Assembly (NCBI RefSeq): GCF_903994035.1 | Contig: NZ_CAJEWB010000005.1 | Coordinates: forward strand, 1-64,000 | DNA from: Phocicoccus pinnipedialis | GTDB taxonomy: Bacteria; Bacillota; Bacilli; Staphylococcales; Salinicoccaceae | DNA: 64,000 bases | Direction of reading: 5' to 3' | Part shown: one piece after another, positions 16,663 to 25,071 of the stretch | Layout: each line of letters begins with the position of its first letter | How positions within the stretch are numbered: the first letter of the stretch is position 1 | Translations under genes and position numbers: made by a program | Notes under the pieces: model-generated | What the model was told of the DNA's origin: nothing | The model's input: only the letters and a program-made list of their open reading frames with translations | Databases searched by the model: none

Positions 16663-16734
16663 ACACTCACTCCTATATTTACTGTTTCTATACTATACCC
16701 GCTCTTTATAATGATAAAAACACGATCTTATTGG

Positions 16735-16766
16735 TGAAAAAAGACAGACGCGATCGCGTCTGTCTT
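16735..16766 (-). terminator. terminator after D,D-carboxypeptidase gene
   Basis: A perfect 26-bp palindrome (arms AAGACAGACGC/GCGTCTGTCTT around CGATCG-type centre, 16741-16766) followed on the minus strand by TTTTTT. It is one of the most GC-rich hairpins in the window. Confidence 0.88.
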
Positions 16767-16812
16767 CATTCCTACTATACAGAAAATTTTAATGTGTAAT
16801 CATATTTCTAAA

Positions 16813-17670
16813 TTAATTCTTTACATCGATCCCTTGCTCCCATAGATACTCTTCATACGTGAGTCCAGACTCATAAAGAGCATATGAAAGTTCTATTCCT
16901 ACGTAGCGAAGGTGCCACGGCTCGTACATATAGCCCGTAACACGATCTTTTCCATATGGATATCGAATAATAAATCCGAAACGGTGTGCATTGTCATTTA
17001 ACCAAACGCCGTCGTCTGTGTTTCCAAATGTGTCTACAAGTTGATAAGCGACGTCTTCACTCGTTACGTCAATCGCAAGACCCGTTTGGTGCTCGCTTGC
17101 TCCAGCTGGAGCGCTAAATGTGCGCGCAACTTCTTCGCCATGAGACGCAACGTAGTTATCGTAAAGCTCTGCTTGATAGTCATATGAACGGTATCCACTC
17201 ACAGCATAGAGTGTCGATCCATTTTTCGATGCATCGTCAAAAAGTTGTGTTAACGCTTCGCTCGCTTCATTTCTGAGTTGGTTAACCATCGGAATTTCAT
17301 TCACGTATGGTACCTCAATCGTCACGAGGTCATCAGGTACGTACGAAGGTTCGAGCGTTTCCCCACGGTTTACAATGGCTAAGATGCTCGACTGATCGTA
17401 AATATTATTCTCATTTGGCATTTTTTCATCTACTTCTTCTTTTTCTACTTCAGTCGTTTCATTCGATTTTTCCTTTGAAGCGTCAGATTTTTCAGCTTCA
17501 ATAGATTCCTCTTCGATTTCAGCCAAATCTGTAATCTTCGGTTCATTCTTTTTATTCCCAAAAGGAATATTGTTCAACTCTGCATTTTTTTCGTTATTCG
17601 TGCACGCAGCGAGCATCATCACCGACACCCCAATGAGCGCAAATTTAACATTTCGTTTCTTCAAACCCAT
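16813..17670 (-). CDS. VanY-family D-alanyl-D-alanine carboxypeptidase lipoprotein
   Basis: Zn peptidase trimming the terminal D-Ala from peptidoglycan stems, outside the membrane. About 285 residues: lipobox MLAAC, an acidic Glu/Lys/Ser linker, then the LAS/VanY domain. The metal motif SEHQTGLAIDV (SxHxxGxAxD) and the C-terminal EPWHLRYVG (ExWHxRY) are both complete. Start: the ATG at 17670 is immediately preceded by AAGGAAG with no spacing. A TTG two codons later (17664) would be optimally spaced, so the true start may be TTG. Not linked to van resistance genes. Confidence 0.9.
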   Translation of the reverse strand: MGLKKRNVKFALIGVSVMMLAACTNNEKNAELNNIPFGNKKNEPKITDLAEIEEESIEAEKSDASKEKSNETTEVEKEEVDEKMPNENNIYDQSSILAIVNRGETLEPSYVPDDLVTIEVPYVNEIPMVNQLRNEASEALTQLFDDASKNGSTLYAVSGYRSYDYQAELYDNYVASHGEEVARTFSAPAGASEHQTGLAIDVTSEDVAYQLVDTFGNTDDGVWLNDNAHRFGFIIRYPYGKDRVTGYMYEPWHLRYVGIELSYALYESGLTYEEYLWEQGIDVKN

Positions 17671-17754
17671 CTTCCTTACTCAATATGTATTCGTTACTTT
17701 ATTATTTTATCACGTATTTAAACCTCATTACCAACATCCTAATATCGTCATAAA

Positions 17755-17787
17755 AATAAAAAAGCGCACTGTAAATGTACGCTTTTT
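17755..17787 (-). terminator. terminator overlapping the end of the 17786 gene
   Basis: Minus-strand GCGTAC/GTGCGC hairpin (one G-T pair) followed by six T; the upstream side touches the stop codon. Confidence 0.8.
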
Positions 17788-18259
17788 AATATGTCGTTTC
17801 TGTAATAATAAGCTCTCCAAGATCGTCAGGTGAGAACCTGCTCGCTCTCTCATTGAACCACTTCACGACAACCGCATTGTAGAATCCGTCGTGTAGCGTG
17901 TTTTTATCCTCTTCATTACCTGTAAAGTTCAGTACTAACGCGTTGCTGCCTTTTTTATAGCTTGCCACGAGTTGTGAATCACCCTTTATGACAATCGTCT
18001 CTAGTCTTTCATCATCATCGAAATGGAACGTCGTCACCGTGCGATCAATTCCATTTGATAATTCCTCTTTCGGAACATTCACTTCATATGTATATACTTT
18101 GTCTTCATGTGACTTAATATTTGTCTCTTGCGTCTTTGTAATTGAATAAATTTCTTCAAATACATTATCGTATTTTGTGTGTTGAGAGATTTTTACACCC
18201 ATTACAATTAAAGCAACAGCCAAGATTATTGTTGCACCAATCACGAAACTGCGTTTCAT
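17786..18259 (-). CDS. hypothetical membrane-anchored protein
   Basis: 157 residues; family not recognised. One N-terminal helix (SFVIGATIILAVALIVMGV) is followed by an extracytoplasmic alpha/beta domain with alternating strands (VYTYEVNVPKEE, TVTTFHFDDDERLETIVIKG, SNALVLNFTGNE). The start is ambiguous. ATG 18259 has GGAGG only 2 bases away but AGGAG 10 bases away; a GTG three codons upstream is also possible. It has a dedicated terminator. Confidence 0.65.
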   Translation of the reverse strand: MKRSFVIGATIILAVALIVMGVKISQHTKYDNVFEEIYSITKTQETNIKSHEDKVYTYEVNVPKEELSNGIDRTVTTFHFDDDERLETIVIKGDSQLVASYKKGSNALVLNFTGNEEDKNTLHDGFYNAVVVKWFNERASRFSPDDLGELIITETTY

Positions 18260-18353
18260 GACCTCCACTCTCCTGTTCTTTTCATATATTATAAGTGTCC
18301 TACTTTTTTGTAAATATGTCCACATATCTATGGATCGTTCACATATTTTGACA

Positions 18354-18384
18354 TAAAAAAAGTCCCAACACGTATGTTGGGACC
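18354..18384 (-). terminator. terminator of cold shock gene
   Basis: Minus-strand GTCCCAACA-TACG-TGTTGGGAC hairpin followed by seven T. Confidence 0.92.
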
Positions 18385-18404
18385 CTTTGTACTGTCTTTA
18401 AAAA

Positions 18405-18605
18405 TTAAAGCGCAGTAACGTTTGTAGCTTGCTCGCCACGTTGACCTTCAGTGATTTCGAATTCTACTTCTTGGCCTTCTTCTAATGATTTGTATCCATC
18501 GCCATTGATTCCTGAGAAATGTACGAATACATCATCTCCGTCTTCTCTTTCGATAAAACCGAAACCTTTTTCAGCGTTGAACCATTTAACTGTACCTTTA
18601 TTCAT
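18405..18605 (-). CDS. csp: cold shock protein (CspA family)
   Basis: 66-residue single-stranded nucleic-acid chaperone. RNP1 (KGFGFIER) and RNP2 (VFVHFSGI) are intact, and the protein starts [14 protein letters not shown] like CspA/CspB. The start at 18605 follows GGAGGT by 7 bases; the nine codons open further upstream are not needed. The transcript has a leader of roughly 105 nt from a good promoter, which is usual for cold-shock genes. Confidence 0.97.
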   Translation of the reverse strand: MNKGTVKWFNAEKGFGFIEREDGDDVFVHFSGINGDGYKSLEEGQEVEFEITEGQRGEQATNVTAL

Positions 18606-18716
18606 AAAGAATACCTCCGCGTGCTTTTGCACAAATATTTGTAACTTATTTCATAAATCATCGGAGAGAATTCTATAACGAAATTACTAACCTATCACGA
18701 AATATTACTTAACCTA

Positions 18717-18745
18717 AGTATACTCGTCCTTAGAGGAAATGTAAA
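18717..18745 (-). promoter_or_regulatory. promoter of csp
   Basis: Minus-strand -35 TTTACA (18745-18740), 17-bp spacer, -10 TATACT (18722-18717). It gives a 5' leader of about 105 nt, the likely site of temperature-dependent folding. Confidence 0.7.
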
Positions 18746-18882
18746 GCAGAATCGACTAAATAGTTTTGAAATGTTTACAAAACCCACTTATATCAAGGTT
18801 TTTAAAACTAAAAAGTTTCGAAATTCGGCAGTTTTATCTAAATTTGCTATGATATTTATACCAAATATTTTTGGAGGCCACT

Positions 18883-19062
18883 ATGCTCTTAAAAAGATAT
18901 GCCCAATCGCTTATCCTTTTCCTGATGATCGAATGCTCACTGCTTTCATTTTATTTCATAGATAAACACATCGAAACCACGAGACTTACCATTACAATAA
19001 TCACCGTCGCCATTGTTTATGTCGTGTGGTTGGTGGTGGATATGTGTAAGAATCGTCGTTGA
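18883..19062 (+). CDS. small two-helix membrane protein
   Basis: 59 residues. Two hydrophobic helices (about 8-26 and 35-54) with a short polar link and a basic tail KNRR. The start at 18883 follows GGAGG by 5 bases; an in-frame ATG at 18871 overlaps the ribosome binding site. A TATGAT -10 lies about 30 bp upstream, with a weak -35. Function unknown. Confidence 0.55.
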   Translation: MLLKRYAQSLILFLMIECSLLSFYFIDKHIETTRLTITIITVAIVYVVWLVVDMCKNRR

Positions 19063-19111
19063 ATGCACCACGCCTTACTTCACACACCATGAAACAAGCC
19101 AAATACAATAT

Positions 19112-19648
19112 CTACACTATCTCCGTGTGGAAGCATCGTGTCATGTGCTCGAGCATCGTGTCGCCAAGATCTGTAAATGTTGCCACACCGCACTTATGTA
19201 CCACAGTCTTAAAGCCTTCCGCGTCTGCGCCGGCCACCGTCATGAAATCGCAAATGTCTGTTGTCACCCCAACAACGTGGACCTTTTCAACTTTACGTGC
19301 TCGCAAGAGTTCAGCTAACCCAGTCTTAAAAAACGCATTATAATTTTCTTTTTCAGAGTAGATCAAATTCTCGTGTTCTTTATTTTTATCGAACCAAATG
19401 CCTAGTTCACCAAATGGTTTCTGCCCTTCAGTGCCAACAACATTATGCACTGGCCAAAGGTCAAAATGTGGATCATTCTCCTGGTGAGCATCCATCGAAA
19501 TGACCACTGTTTTTCCTTCAGATAAAAATCCTTCTGCGAGCTCTGTCACGTAAGGAACGATGTCTATCGCCGGCTGTCCAACAGTAAGTCCGCCATCCAA
19601 TGCCACAAAATCATTACTCATATCAACAATTAATAAAGCTTCCTTCAT
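19112..19648 (-). CDS. pncA: nicotinamidase / isochorismatase-family cysteine hydrolase
   Basis: Deamidates nicotinamide to nicotinate in NAD salvage. 178 residues. The catalytic triad is readable: Asp9 (LLIVDMSNDF), Lys100 (SEKENYNAF) and Cys133 (VGVTTDICDFMT). The metal site is Asp53/His55 and His68 (MDAHQENDPHFDLWPVH), as in nicotinamidases. The Asp after the catalytic Cys (usually hydrophobic, CV/CL) is a small deviation. GGAGAGG precedes the ATG. It stands alone, facing away from gltS. Confidence 0.88.
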   Translation of the reverse strand: MKEALLIVDMSNDFVALDGGLTVGQPAIDIVPYVTELAEGFLSEGKTVVISMDAHQENDPHFDLWPVHNVVGTEGQKPFGELGIWFDKNKEHENLIYSEKENYNAFFKTGLAELLRARKVEKVHVVGVTTDICDFMTVAGADAEGFKTVVHKCGVATFTDLGDTMLEHMTRCFHTEIV

Positions 19649-19819
19649 TTAAACCTCTCCTTTAAGTTGTTTTACTTACTATTCATGATACGCTTTTTAA
19701 TCATCTAAAACTATAGAACTTGCTATAATATAAATGTTATAATAGTGTTTGCTTTTTATAACATACATTTATATAAGCGTTTTCAAAATTTTAGATTGAT
19801 TAGATATAGGAGGGTTTTT

Positions 19820-21190
19820 ATGACAGTCGCTGATTTACTCATTGACTTCGGTATTGCTTCAGTCTTAATTTTAATTGGACAACTCATGCGTTCCAAACTG
19901 AAAATTTTCCAAAAGTTTTTCATACCGGCAAGTGTGCTTGCTGGATTCCTAGGCTTAATTTTCGGGCCAAATGTACTCGGATGGTTACCATTTACTGAGA
20001 ACATCGGTACATACGCTGGATTCTTAATTATTCTCGTATTCACAGTGGTCGGTGTAAATGGTTTCGAGATATCAAAAGGTAGTGGTAAAGAACAAACAAA
20101 ACGAATTCTCGGTTATCAAATCTTTAAGGTACTCACTTGGGGACTTCAGATTATGATACCGATATTCTTTACAATGTGGATTTTAAAGCCATTATTCCCA
20201 ACATTAAATGATGGATTCGCGATGCTCTTACATTCCGGATTTTATGGTGGACATGGAACAGCTGCAGCAGTAGGTCAAACATTCTTTGATCTCGGCTGGA
20301 CAGAGGCTCGTGACATTGCGATGACATTCGCAACTATCGGTATCTTAACGGGCGTATTTGGTGGAATCTTATTCATCAATATTGCTGCTAAAAAGGGACA
20401 AACAGCCTATCTTAAAGATTTTAAAAATATCGATCCAGAGATGAAAACAGGACTGATTCCTCAAAAATTACGTAAGTCATTTGGTCAAGAAACAATTTCA
20501 CCAATCTCACTCGATACATTAACATTCCACTTAGGGTTAATCCTTGCGGTTGCAGGCGGTGCGTACATGCTGAACTCATGGATTGGCGAGAACCTATTAA
20601 AAGGAATCCCAGATTTTACAGTGGCATTCCTAGTAGCGTTAATCGTGTTCTTATTAATTAGAAAGACACCTATGTATACGTATGTCGACAAAAACATCAA
20701 CAACAGAATCGCCGGAACGTCAACAGACTACCTCGTATTCTTTGGTATTGCGGCAATCAAGTTAGACGTTGTACTTGCATACGCTGGTCCAATTATACTT
20801 TCAGTATTGCTCGGAATATTCCTTGTTGCAATTATAATCTGGCCATTCGGTCGTGCGTATAACACAGACAACTGGTTCGAACGTTCGATCTTCGTATTTG
20901 GTAACTACACTGGAGTATTCGCAATCGGATTTGTATTATTCCGTATCGTAGACCCTGAAAACAAATCAGGTACAATCGAAGATACTGCGATGACACCAGC
21001 GACGAATATTGCTGAAATTGCGATTTGGTCGACATTCCCAGCATTACTCATCAGTGGACAATGGATGATTGCAGGAATTGCATCCGTACTCATTGTTTTA
21101 GCAATGGTCATCCTCACTAAATTTACAGGTACTTGGGTATTCAATGTACCAGACAGTGAACGTAATATCTTGAAAAACAAAATAAATTAA
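19820..21190 (+). CDS. gltS: GltS-family sodium/glutamate symporter
   Basis: 456-residue integral membrane protein with about ten to twelve helices. The GltS signature is FYGGHGTAAAVGQTFFDLGW near residue 135-155. A repeated second half contains DYLVFFGIAAIKLDVV and the late GFVLFRIVDP. The start at 19820 follows TAGGAGGG by 5-6 bases; the frame opens 25 codons earlier without a site. Expected to import glutamate or a related dicarboxylic amino acid with sodium. An extended -10 (TGCTATAAT) lies near 19721-19729. Confidence 0.88.
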   Translation: MTVADLLIDFGIASVLILIGQLMRSKLKIFQKFFIPASVLAGFLGLIFGPNVLGWLPFTENIGTYAGFLIILVFTVVGVNGFEISKGSGKEQTKRILGYQIFKVLTWGLQIMIPIFFTMWILKPLFPTLNDGFAMLLHSGFYGGHGTAAAVGQTFFDLGWTEARDIAMTFATIGILTGVFGGILFINIAAKKGQTAYLKDFKNIDPEMKTGLIPQKLRKSFGQETISPISLDTLTFHLGLILAVAGGAYMLNSWIGENLLKGIPDFTVAFLVALIVFLLIRKTPMYTYVDKNINNRIAGTSTDYLVFFGIAAIKLDVVLAYAGPIILSVLLGIFLVAIIIWPFGRAYNTDNWFERSIFVFGNYTGVFAIGFVLFRIVDPENKSGTIEDTAMTPATNIAEIAIWSTFPALLISGQWMIAGIASVLIVLAMVILTKFTGTWVFNVPDSERNILKNKIN

Positions 21191-21204
21191 ATGAAGCAAT
21201 ACAC

Positions 21205-21244
21205 ACTCAGTCGATTTAACAATAATCGATTGAGTTTTTTTTAT
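21205..21244 (+). terminator. terminator after gltS
   Basis: ACTCAGTCGATT/AATCGATTGAGT stem (one wobble) followed by a T run. Confidence 0.88.
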
Positions 21245-21256
21245 CTTTTAAAAGTA

Positions 21257-21285
21257 TTGTCTGAATATTTAAAAATCTGTATAAT
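21257..21285 (+). promoter_or_regulatory. promoter of YfcC-type carrier gene
   Basis: -35 TTGTCT, 17-bp spacer, -10 TATAAT, ending 25 bp before the ATG. Confidence 0.8.
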
Positions 21286-21310
21286 ATAAATTACCAATGA
21301 AAGGGGTTTT

Positions 21311-22717
21311 ATGATGAATAATAAGAAGAATAAAAAAGAGTTTAAAATGCCTCATATTTATGTGATACTCTTTGTCATTATCGCTTTTGCATCACTGCTC
21401 TCATACATAATTCCTGCGGGAACATTTGACCGTGAAGAAGTAGATGGTGTCACACAAATTATTCCGAATACGTTTCATGTCGTAGAATCAAACCCTGTTT
21501 CATTTTTTGAGTTTATGACATCTATTCCAAGAGGTATACAAGAAACAGTTATAATCATATTTGGTATTCTCGCTATTGGAGCGATGTTTAAGGTATTAGA
21601 AAAATCAGGTATTATTAACCTAGCTATAGACGGCTTAATGAAAGCATTTGGAAATAAGAAAGTACTCATTATTCCAGTTATCGCATTTGCACTTGCACTT
21701 ATTGTGTCACTGACAGGGATGATTGAATCGTCACTTATTTTCTTACCCGCTTTAATTCCATTATTTTTAAAACTTGGATATGACCGATTAACAGCCACAG
21801 GAACCATTTTAATTTCCACTGTTGTTGGGTTCACAGTAGGGCTTACCCCTGCAGCAAACCTTGGTACAGCACAAACAATAGCAGAACTTCCACTATTCTC
21901 AGGTATGGGATACCGTGCACTTATTCTTGTCGTAATGCTGACGATTGGTATATTTTTTGTCATACTCTACACAAGACGTATGCAAAAGCACCCAAAAGGA
22001 TCGTTGCTATCAAACGCCGATGAGAATGATTCATTCTTAAAAAATGAAGCGATTATGTCATCAGAGAACAATAAGCGCGTCATTTTTGCTGCAGTGTTCT
22101 TCTTGCTCAGTCTTGGTTTTATGTTTTATGGAATATTCGTTCATAAATGGTACTTTATAGAACTTTCAGGATTCTATATCCTATCTGGTTTAATTTCAGG
22201 ACTCATTGCAGGTCTGAAACCATCTGAAATTGCAGAAGCGATGAATGATGGTATGAAGCAAATTTTACTTGGTGCGCTAATCGTAGGTGTCGCACGCGCA
22301 ATCTCTATCGTACTTGCCGATGGACAAATTTTAGATACAATGATTAACTCATTAAGTTCCGTTGTGACAATATTACCAGATACAGTTGTACCTGTTGCAA
22401 TGATGATTGTACAAGGTTTAATTAACTTCCTGATACCATCCGGAAGTGGACAAGCAGCTGCAACAATGCCGATTATGATTGGTCTCGTAGACTTAACAAA
22501 TATGACAAGACAAACAGCTGTACTTGCTTTCCTAATGGGAGACGGATTCTCAAACATCTTCTATCCAACATCAGGGTACTTCATGGCAGCACTCGCAATT
22601 GCAAAAATTAAATACAACGAGTGGCTTAAGTTTATTTGGCCATTACTGATCGTTTGGTACGTGGTAGGTGCAATCTTCTTAGTCATTGCACAACTCATTC
22701 AATACGGACCATTTTAA
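21311..22717 (+). CDS. YfcC family (DcuC-like) membrane carrier
   Basis: 468 residues, about 11-13 transmembrane helices, with a basic N-terminus (MMNNKKNKKEFKMPH). The first helix runs into the family hallmark SYIIPAGTFDRE. Both reentrant-type segments are present: MIESSLIFLPALIPLF early and IPSGSGQAAATMPIM late. Members are annotated as C4-dicarboxylate, arginine/ornithine or short-chain acid carriers, so the substrate is open. It has its own promoter and terminator. It converges on the acetamidase gene, which might act on related metabolites. Confidence 0.85.
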   Translation: MMNNKKNKKEFKMPHIYVILFVIIAFASLLSYIIPAGTFDREEVDGVTQIIPNTFHVVESNPVSFFEFMTSIPRGIQETVIIIFGILAIGAMFKVLEKSGIINLAIDGLMKAFGNKKVLIIPVIAFALALIVSLTGMIESSLIFLPALIPLFLKLGYDRLTATGTILISTVVGFTVGLTPAANLGTAQTIAELPLFSGMGYRALILVVMLTIGIFFVILYTRRMQKHPKGSLLSNADENDSFLKNEAIMSSENNKRVIFAAVFFLLSLGFMFYGIFVHKWYFIELSGFYILSGLISGLIAGLKPSEIAEAMNDGMKQILLGALIVGVARAISIVLADGQILDTMINSLSSVVTILPDTVVPVAMMIVQGLINFLIPSGSGQAAATMPIMIGLVDLTNMTRQTAVLAFLMGDGFSNIFYPTSGYFMAALAIAKIKYNEWLKFIWPLLIVWYVVGAIFLVIAQLIQYGPF

Positions 22718-22747
22718 TAACAGGGTGAACCCCTGTTATTTTTTTGT
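22716..22747 (+). terminator. terminator after YfcC gene
   Basis: AATAACAGGG-TGAAC-CCCTGTTATT hairpin followed by seven T. Confidence 0.9.
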
Positions 22748-22754
22748 GTACAAA

Positions 22755-22780
22755 AAAGAGTGTCACGGTTATGTGACACT
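22755..22780 (-). terminator. orphan minus-strand terminator
   Basis: GAGTGTCAC-GGTTAT-GTGACACTC with an A run on its left, i.e. a minus-strand terminator with TTTTTT. The only minus-strand coding signal in front of it is the gene remnant at 22832-22993, so it probably belonged to that lost gene. Confidence 0.8.
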
Positions 22781-22831
22781 CTCCTAAAATTTTATGAAAA
22801 GTATGTTTCAAATCTAACCAAGAGAACTTTA

Positions 22832-22993
22832 TTATTCGTTAGTCTCCTCCGCCGGTAATATTGTCTGGTTTATTTTTGAGTCCATTGCTTCGAATGCATC
22901 GAGTTGAATTATGTCGTACAAATCTTTTCGAGTTTGAAGTTCACTTAAAAATTCTTCTTGTGATCCGTTATTCCGTATAGACAGGGCTATCAA
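22832..22993 (-). pseudogene. C-terminal remnant of a lost gene
   Basis: A 53-codon frame on the minus strand ends at TAA 22834-22832. It encodes a plausible tail: a short hydrophobic start (LIALSIRNN) and then a charged helix (SQEEFLSELQTRKDLYD and FEAMDSKINQ). No ribosome binding site is seen. It is cut off upstream at the hairpin that terminates the acetamidase gene, and its own terminator survives downstream. The hydrophobic-to-charged pattern would fit the C-terminus of a transporter; the family is not identified. This 308-bp gap holds nothing else. Confidence 0.45.
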
Positions 22994-23027
22994 AGAAATA
23001 AGCACTCGTAACGAGTGCTTATTTCTT
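22993..23027 (-). terminator. terminator after acetamidase gene
   Basis: A perfect 16-bp stem AAGAAATAAGCACTCG/CGAGTGCTTATTTCTT with a 3-base loop. It overlaps the acetamidase stop codon and sits at the breakpoint of the upstream remnant. Confidence 0.85.
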
Positions 23028-24330
23028 ATTTATAAAATGATTGAACATACTGATCAATTTTAATTTTTTCTAGAATACTCTTTGGCACTAAGAATGTGAC
23101 TGTAATTACACCTGGATTACGCCCAACATCAATGGATCCAGTAATTGTTGCTCTATTTTTTACCTCTTCAACTGAGAGACCGAGTAAATTTGCCGCACGA
23201 CTCAGTCCATTATCAGTTGCCTCATTTAGATTAGCTCCAGTACCTACAAAACTGACAGGGTAACTTTCTTCCACATTACCCTCCATGCCCCATTCTTCAG
23301 ATAGCAAACGCGCCGCTTCTAACTCTTTTTCACTAAAGGGCTTTGCAACGAGCGGGAGGTCTTCAACTAAAGGTAAGATGACCGGCCCCTCGAGTTTCAA
23401 CCCTTTAATGACAGAAACTTCAAGCTTTACGTTACCAGATACATCCGTTGTATGCCCTGCAATTTCACCGTTCCCTTGCATTGCGTGCATGTCTCCCATG
23501 TAGACACCGCCACCTTCAACTTTAACCGGTGCAAAGACAACAGTACCTTCTCTCACACGATTAATATCCATATGCCCGTCCGTACGATGTTCAATATCGT
23601 CTACACTCATGGAGAAACTATGCGGTGCGTCAATTAAGAACTGAGCAAAATCCCCAGCGTTATGAGAATCAGGGAATGCTTTAGAAGGCGTCGTGCCAAG
23701 CTGACCGAGAAATGGGATAACACGTGCGGGTACATAAGGAATATCATGTTTTGCGAATGAAACAATCGGATTTTGTATCGAACACTTTGGTGTATTCATA
23801 TACTTTTTAGGATCCTCTGTGATGATATCCACTGCTTGTTTATCTACAGTAATTCCAACTGTCTTATTGTCGTTAAATACCATCGTATATCCATGAGTAA
23901 GATGGAACGGTGTAACTGGATTACCACACGTTGCACAACGTACAGAATCCTCTCCTGTACCCTCAACTACTGTTTTAGGATTTTCGACTTTACACGTTTC
24001 ACAGTAGCCAGCAACGAAAGGATCACCGTGGAACCTCCCCTCGACAGGCGCATCGGTACCCGAACTTGTTGCGATAGAAGTGACTTCGATAGACTTTATT
24101 TTGATAGCTATGGTATCTCCGACTTCAGCCCCTTCAACGTAGACAGGCTGAGTCACCTCATGTCCACCTTTTAATTCAGGAGTAATCATAGGCCCCCAAC
24201 ACCCAGGAGCCGTGTTAGCAACGATAGTACCACCATCTTTAACGTGAAAGCGCATCGGTTCATTAGGGTCAAGAACGCCATTAGTGAGCTGATCGACAAA
24301 AACTTCAGAACTAAACTTCATTTCAGTCAT
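23026..24330 (-). CDS. acetamidase/formamidase family protein
   Basis: 434 residues of the FmdA/AmdA family, cytosolic enzymes hydrolysing short-chain amides to acid and ammonia. Recognisable blocks: DPNEPMRFHVKDGGTI, the PGCWGPM segment, PFLGQLGTTPSK, HNAGDFAQF, GGGVYMGDMHAMQGNGEIAG with its metal-binding-type residues, and the late GRNPGVITV. Two CxxC pairs (CETC about 108-111, CATC about 130-133) suggest a small zinc ribbon inserted near residue 105-135. The neighbour is the YfcC carrier. An inverted repeat in the promoter region suggests a dedicated regulator. Confidence 0.85.
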   Translation of the reverse strand: MTEMKFSSEVFVDQLTNGVLDPNEPMRFHVKDGGTIVANTAPGCWGPMITPELKGGHEVTQPVYVEGAEVGDTIAIKIKSIEVTSIATSSGTDAPVEGRFHGDPFVAGYCETCKVENPKTVVEGTGEDSVRCATCGNPVTPFHLTHGYTMVFNDNKTVGITVDKQAVDIITEDPKKYMNTPKCSIQNPIVSFAKHDIPYVPARVIPFLGQLGTTPSKAFPDSHNAGDFAQFLIDAPHSFSMSVDDIEHRTDGHMDINRVREGTVVFAPVKVEGGGVYMGDMHAMQGNGEIAGHTTDVSGNVKLEVSVIKGLKLEGPVILPLVEDLPLVAKPFSEKELEAARLLSEEWGMEGNVEESYPVSFVGTGANLNEATDNGLSRAANLLGLSVEEVKNRATITGSIDVGRNPGVITVTFLVPKSILEKIKIDQYVQSFYK

Positions 24331-24338
24331 AATAAAAC

Positions 24339-24373
24339 ACCCCTATACTATAGTACTTTAAGTATAAGGGGGT
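24339..24373 (-). promoter_or_regulatory. candidate operator/promoter of acetamidase gene
   Basis: The inverted repeat ACCCCTATACT (24339-24349) and AGTATAAGGGGGT (24361-24373) pair almost completely across an 11-base centre. They flank a minus-strand TATAGT that can serve as -10. No regulator gene is adjacent. The bound protein is unknown. Confidence 0.45.
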
Positions 24374-24444
24374 TTAGATTGGTTTGAAAGGAAAGTGATG
24401 CTTAAATAGCTCTTTCATCTTTCTGGAGTTAATACATAGTAATT

Positions 24445-24999
24445 TTAGATACGTTTTGTTTCATCGTATATTTCATTCCATTGTTTGTTTAAGAACGCAC
24501 CGATGCGTTCACGATAATCATTTCTTACAAGATTGAATTCGTTATTATATTTCTCTCTAAAATTATTTTTACCCTCTTTTATAATTTCAGAGGTTAAATT
24601 AACTGGAGTTTTAAAAGCACCATTGGTTAGATTTCTTATCACTCCATCATTATCTTCATCATCTAGCTCTGAGAAATAGAGGAGTAACTCATCTCTCTTA
24701 TATTGCAAGTTATTTAGAAGCTTATAGAGCATGTCATAATCACCATTCTCAAACTCCCCTTTATTAATCATAGTATTAATAAAAGCTTTCATATCATAGG
24801 CCTCTCTTAAGTAATCAACAGAAAGTTTACGAATGTCTTCAATTCTCTTCATTTTTGAGTCAATATTTACTGTTGCATTTAATTGATTGATATGAAGTTT
24901 TCTATTTTCATGAATTCCCATGAAATAAACCGCAGCTGCAATTAGTAGAATAATAGCTGTTTGCCAAATAGGCATAGCACTTATATCTGTTTGAATCAT
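24445..24999 (-). CDS. hypothetical membrane-anchored protein, partner of the PLD-helicase
   Basis: 184 residues. One N-terminal transmembrane helix (about 11-28, WQTAIILLIAAAVYFMGI) precedes a wholly helical cytoplasmic part rich in Lys, Glu, Asp and Asn (RIEDIRKLSVDYLREAYD, YKLLNNLQYKRDELLLYFSEL). No catalytic motif. It resembles the DUF4760-like group of one-helix accessory proteins, but I cannot confirm that. It starts 44 bp after the helicase stop with AGGAAGGA in front, so both are in one unit. A membrane tether next to a nuclease-helicase would suit a defence role; that is inference. Confidence 0.65.
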   Translation of the reverse strand: MIQTDISAMPIWQTAIILLIAAAVYFMGIHENRKLHINQLNATVNIDSKMKRIEDIRKLSVDYLREAYDMKAFINTMINKGEFENGDYDMLYKLLNNLQYKRDELLLYFSELDDEDNDGVIRNLTNGAFKTPVNLTSEIIKEGKNNFREKYNNEFNLVRNDYRERIGAFLNKQWNEIYDETKRI

Positions 25000-25029
25000 A
25001 ATATAAAATCCTTCCTAATTATCAATTTT

Positions 25030-25071
25030 AGTTTCTAAATAACTATATAGTTTCTAAATAACTATATAGTT
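25030..25071. repeat. 19-bp tandem duplication at the helicase 3' end
   Basis: Two perfect adjacent copies of a 19-base unit beginning AGTTTCTAAATAACTATAT (25030-25048 and 25049-25067), plus four bases of a third. Because 19 is not a multiple of 3, the second copy changes the reading frame and the helicase now stops inside the repeat. Confidence 0.95.

Noticed and set aside
16813-17670. VanY-type carboxypeptidase as part of a glycopeptide-resistance locus
   Set aside because: No VanH, VanA/B ligase, VanX or two-component regulator nearby; such enzymes are common housekeeping lipoproteins.
22718-23025. Two strong hairpins and a remnant as a possible mobile-element scar
   Set aside because: Each hairpin is explained as a terminator of a neighbouring or lost gene; no transposase or direct target repeat is seen.
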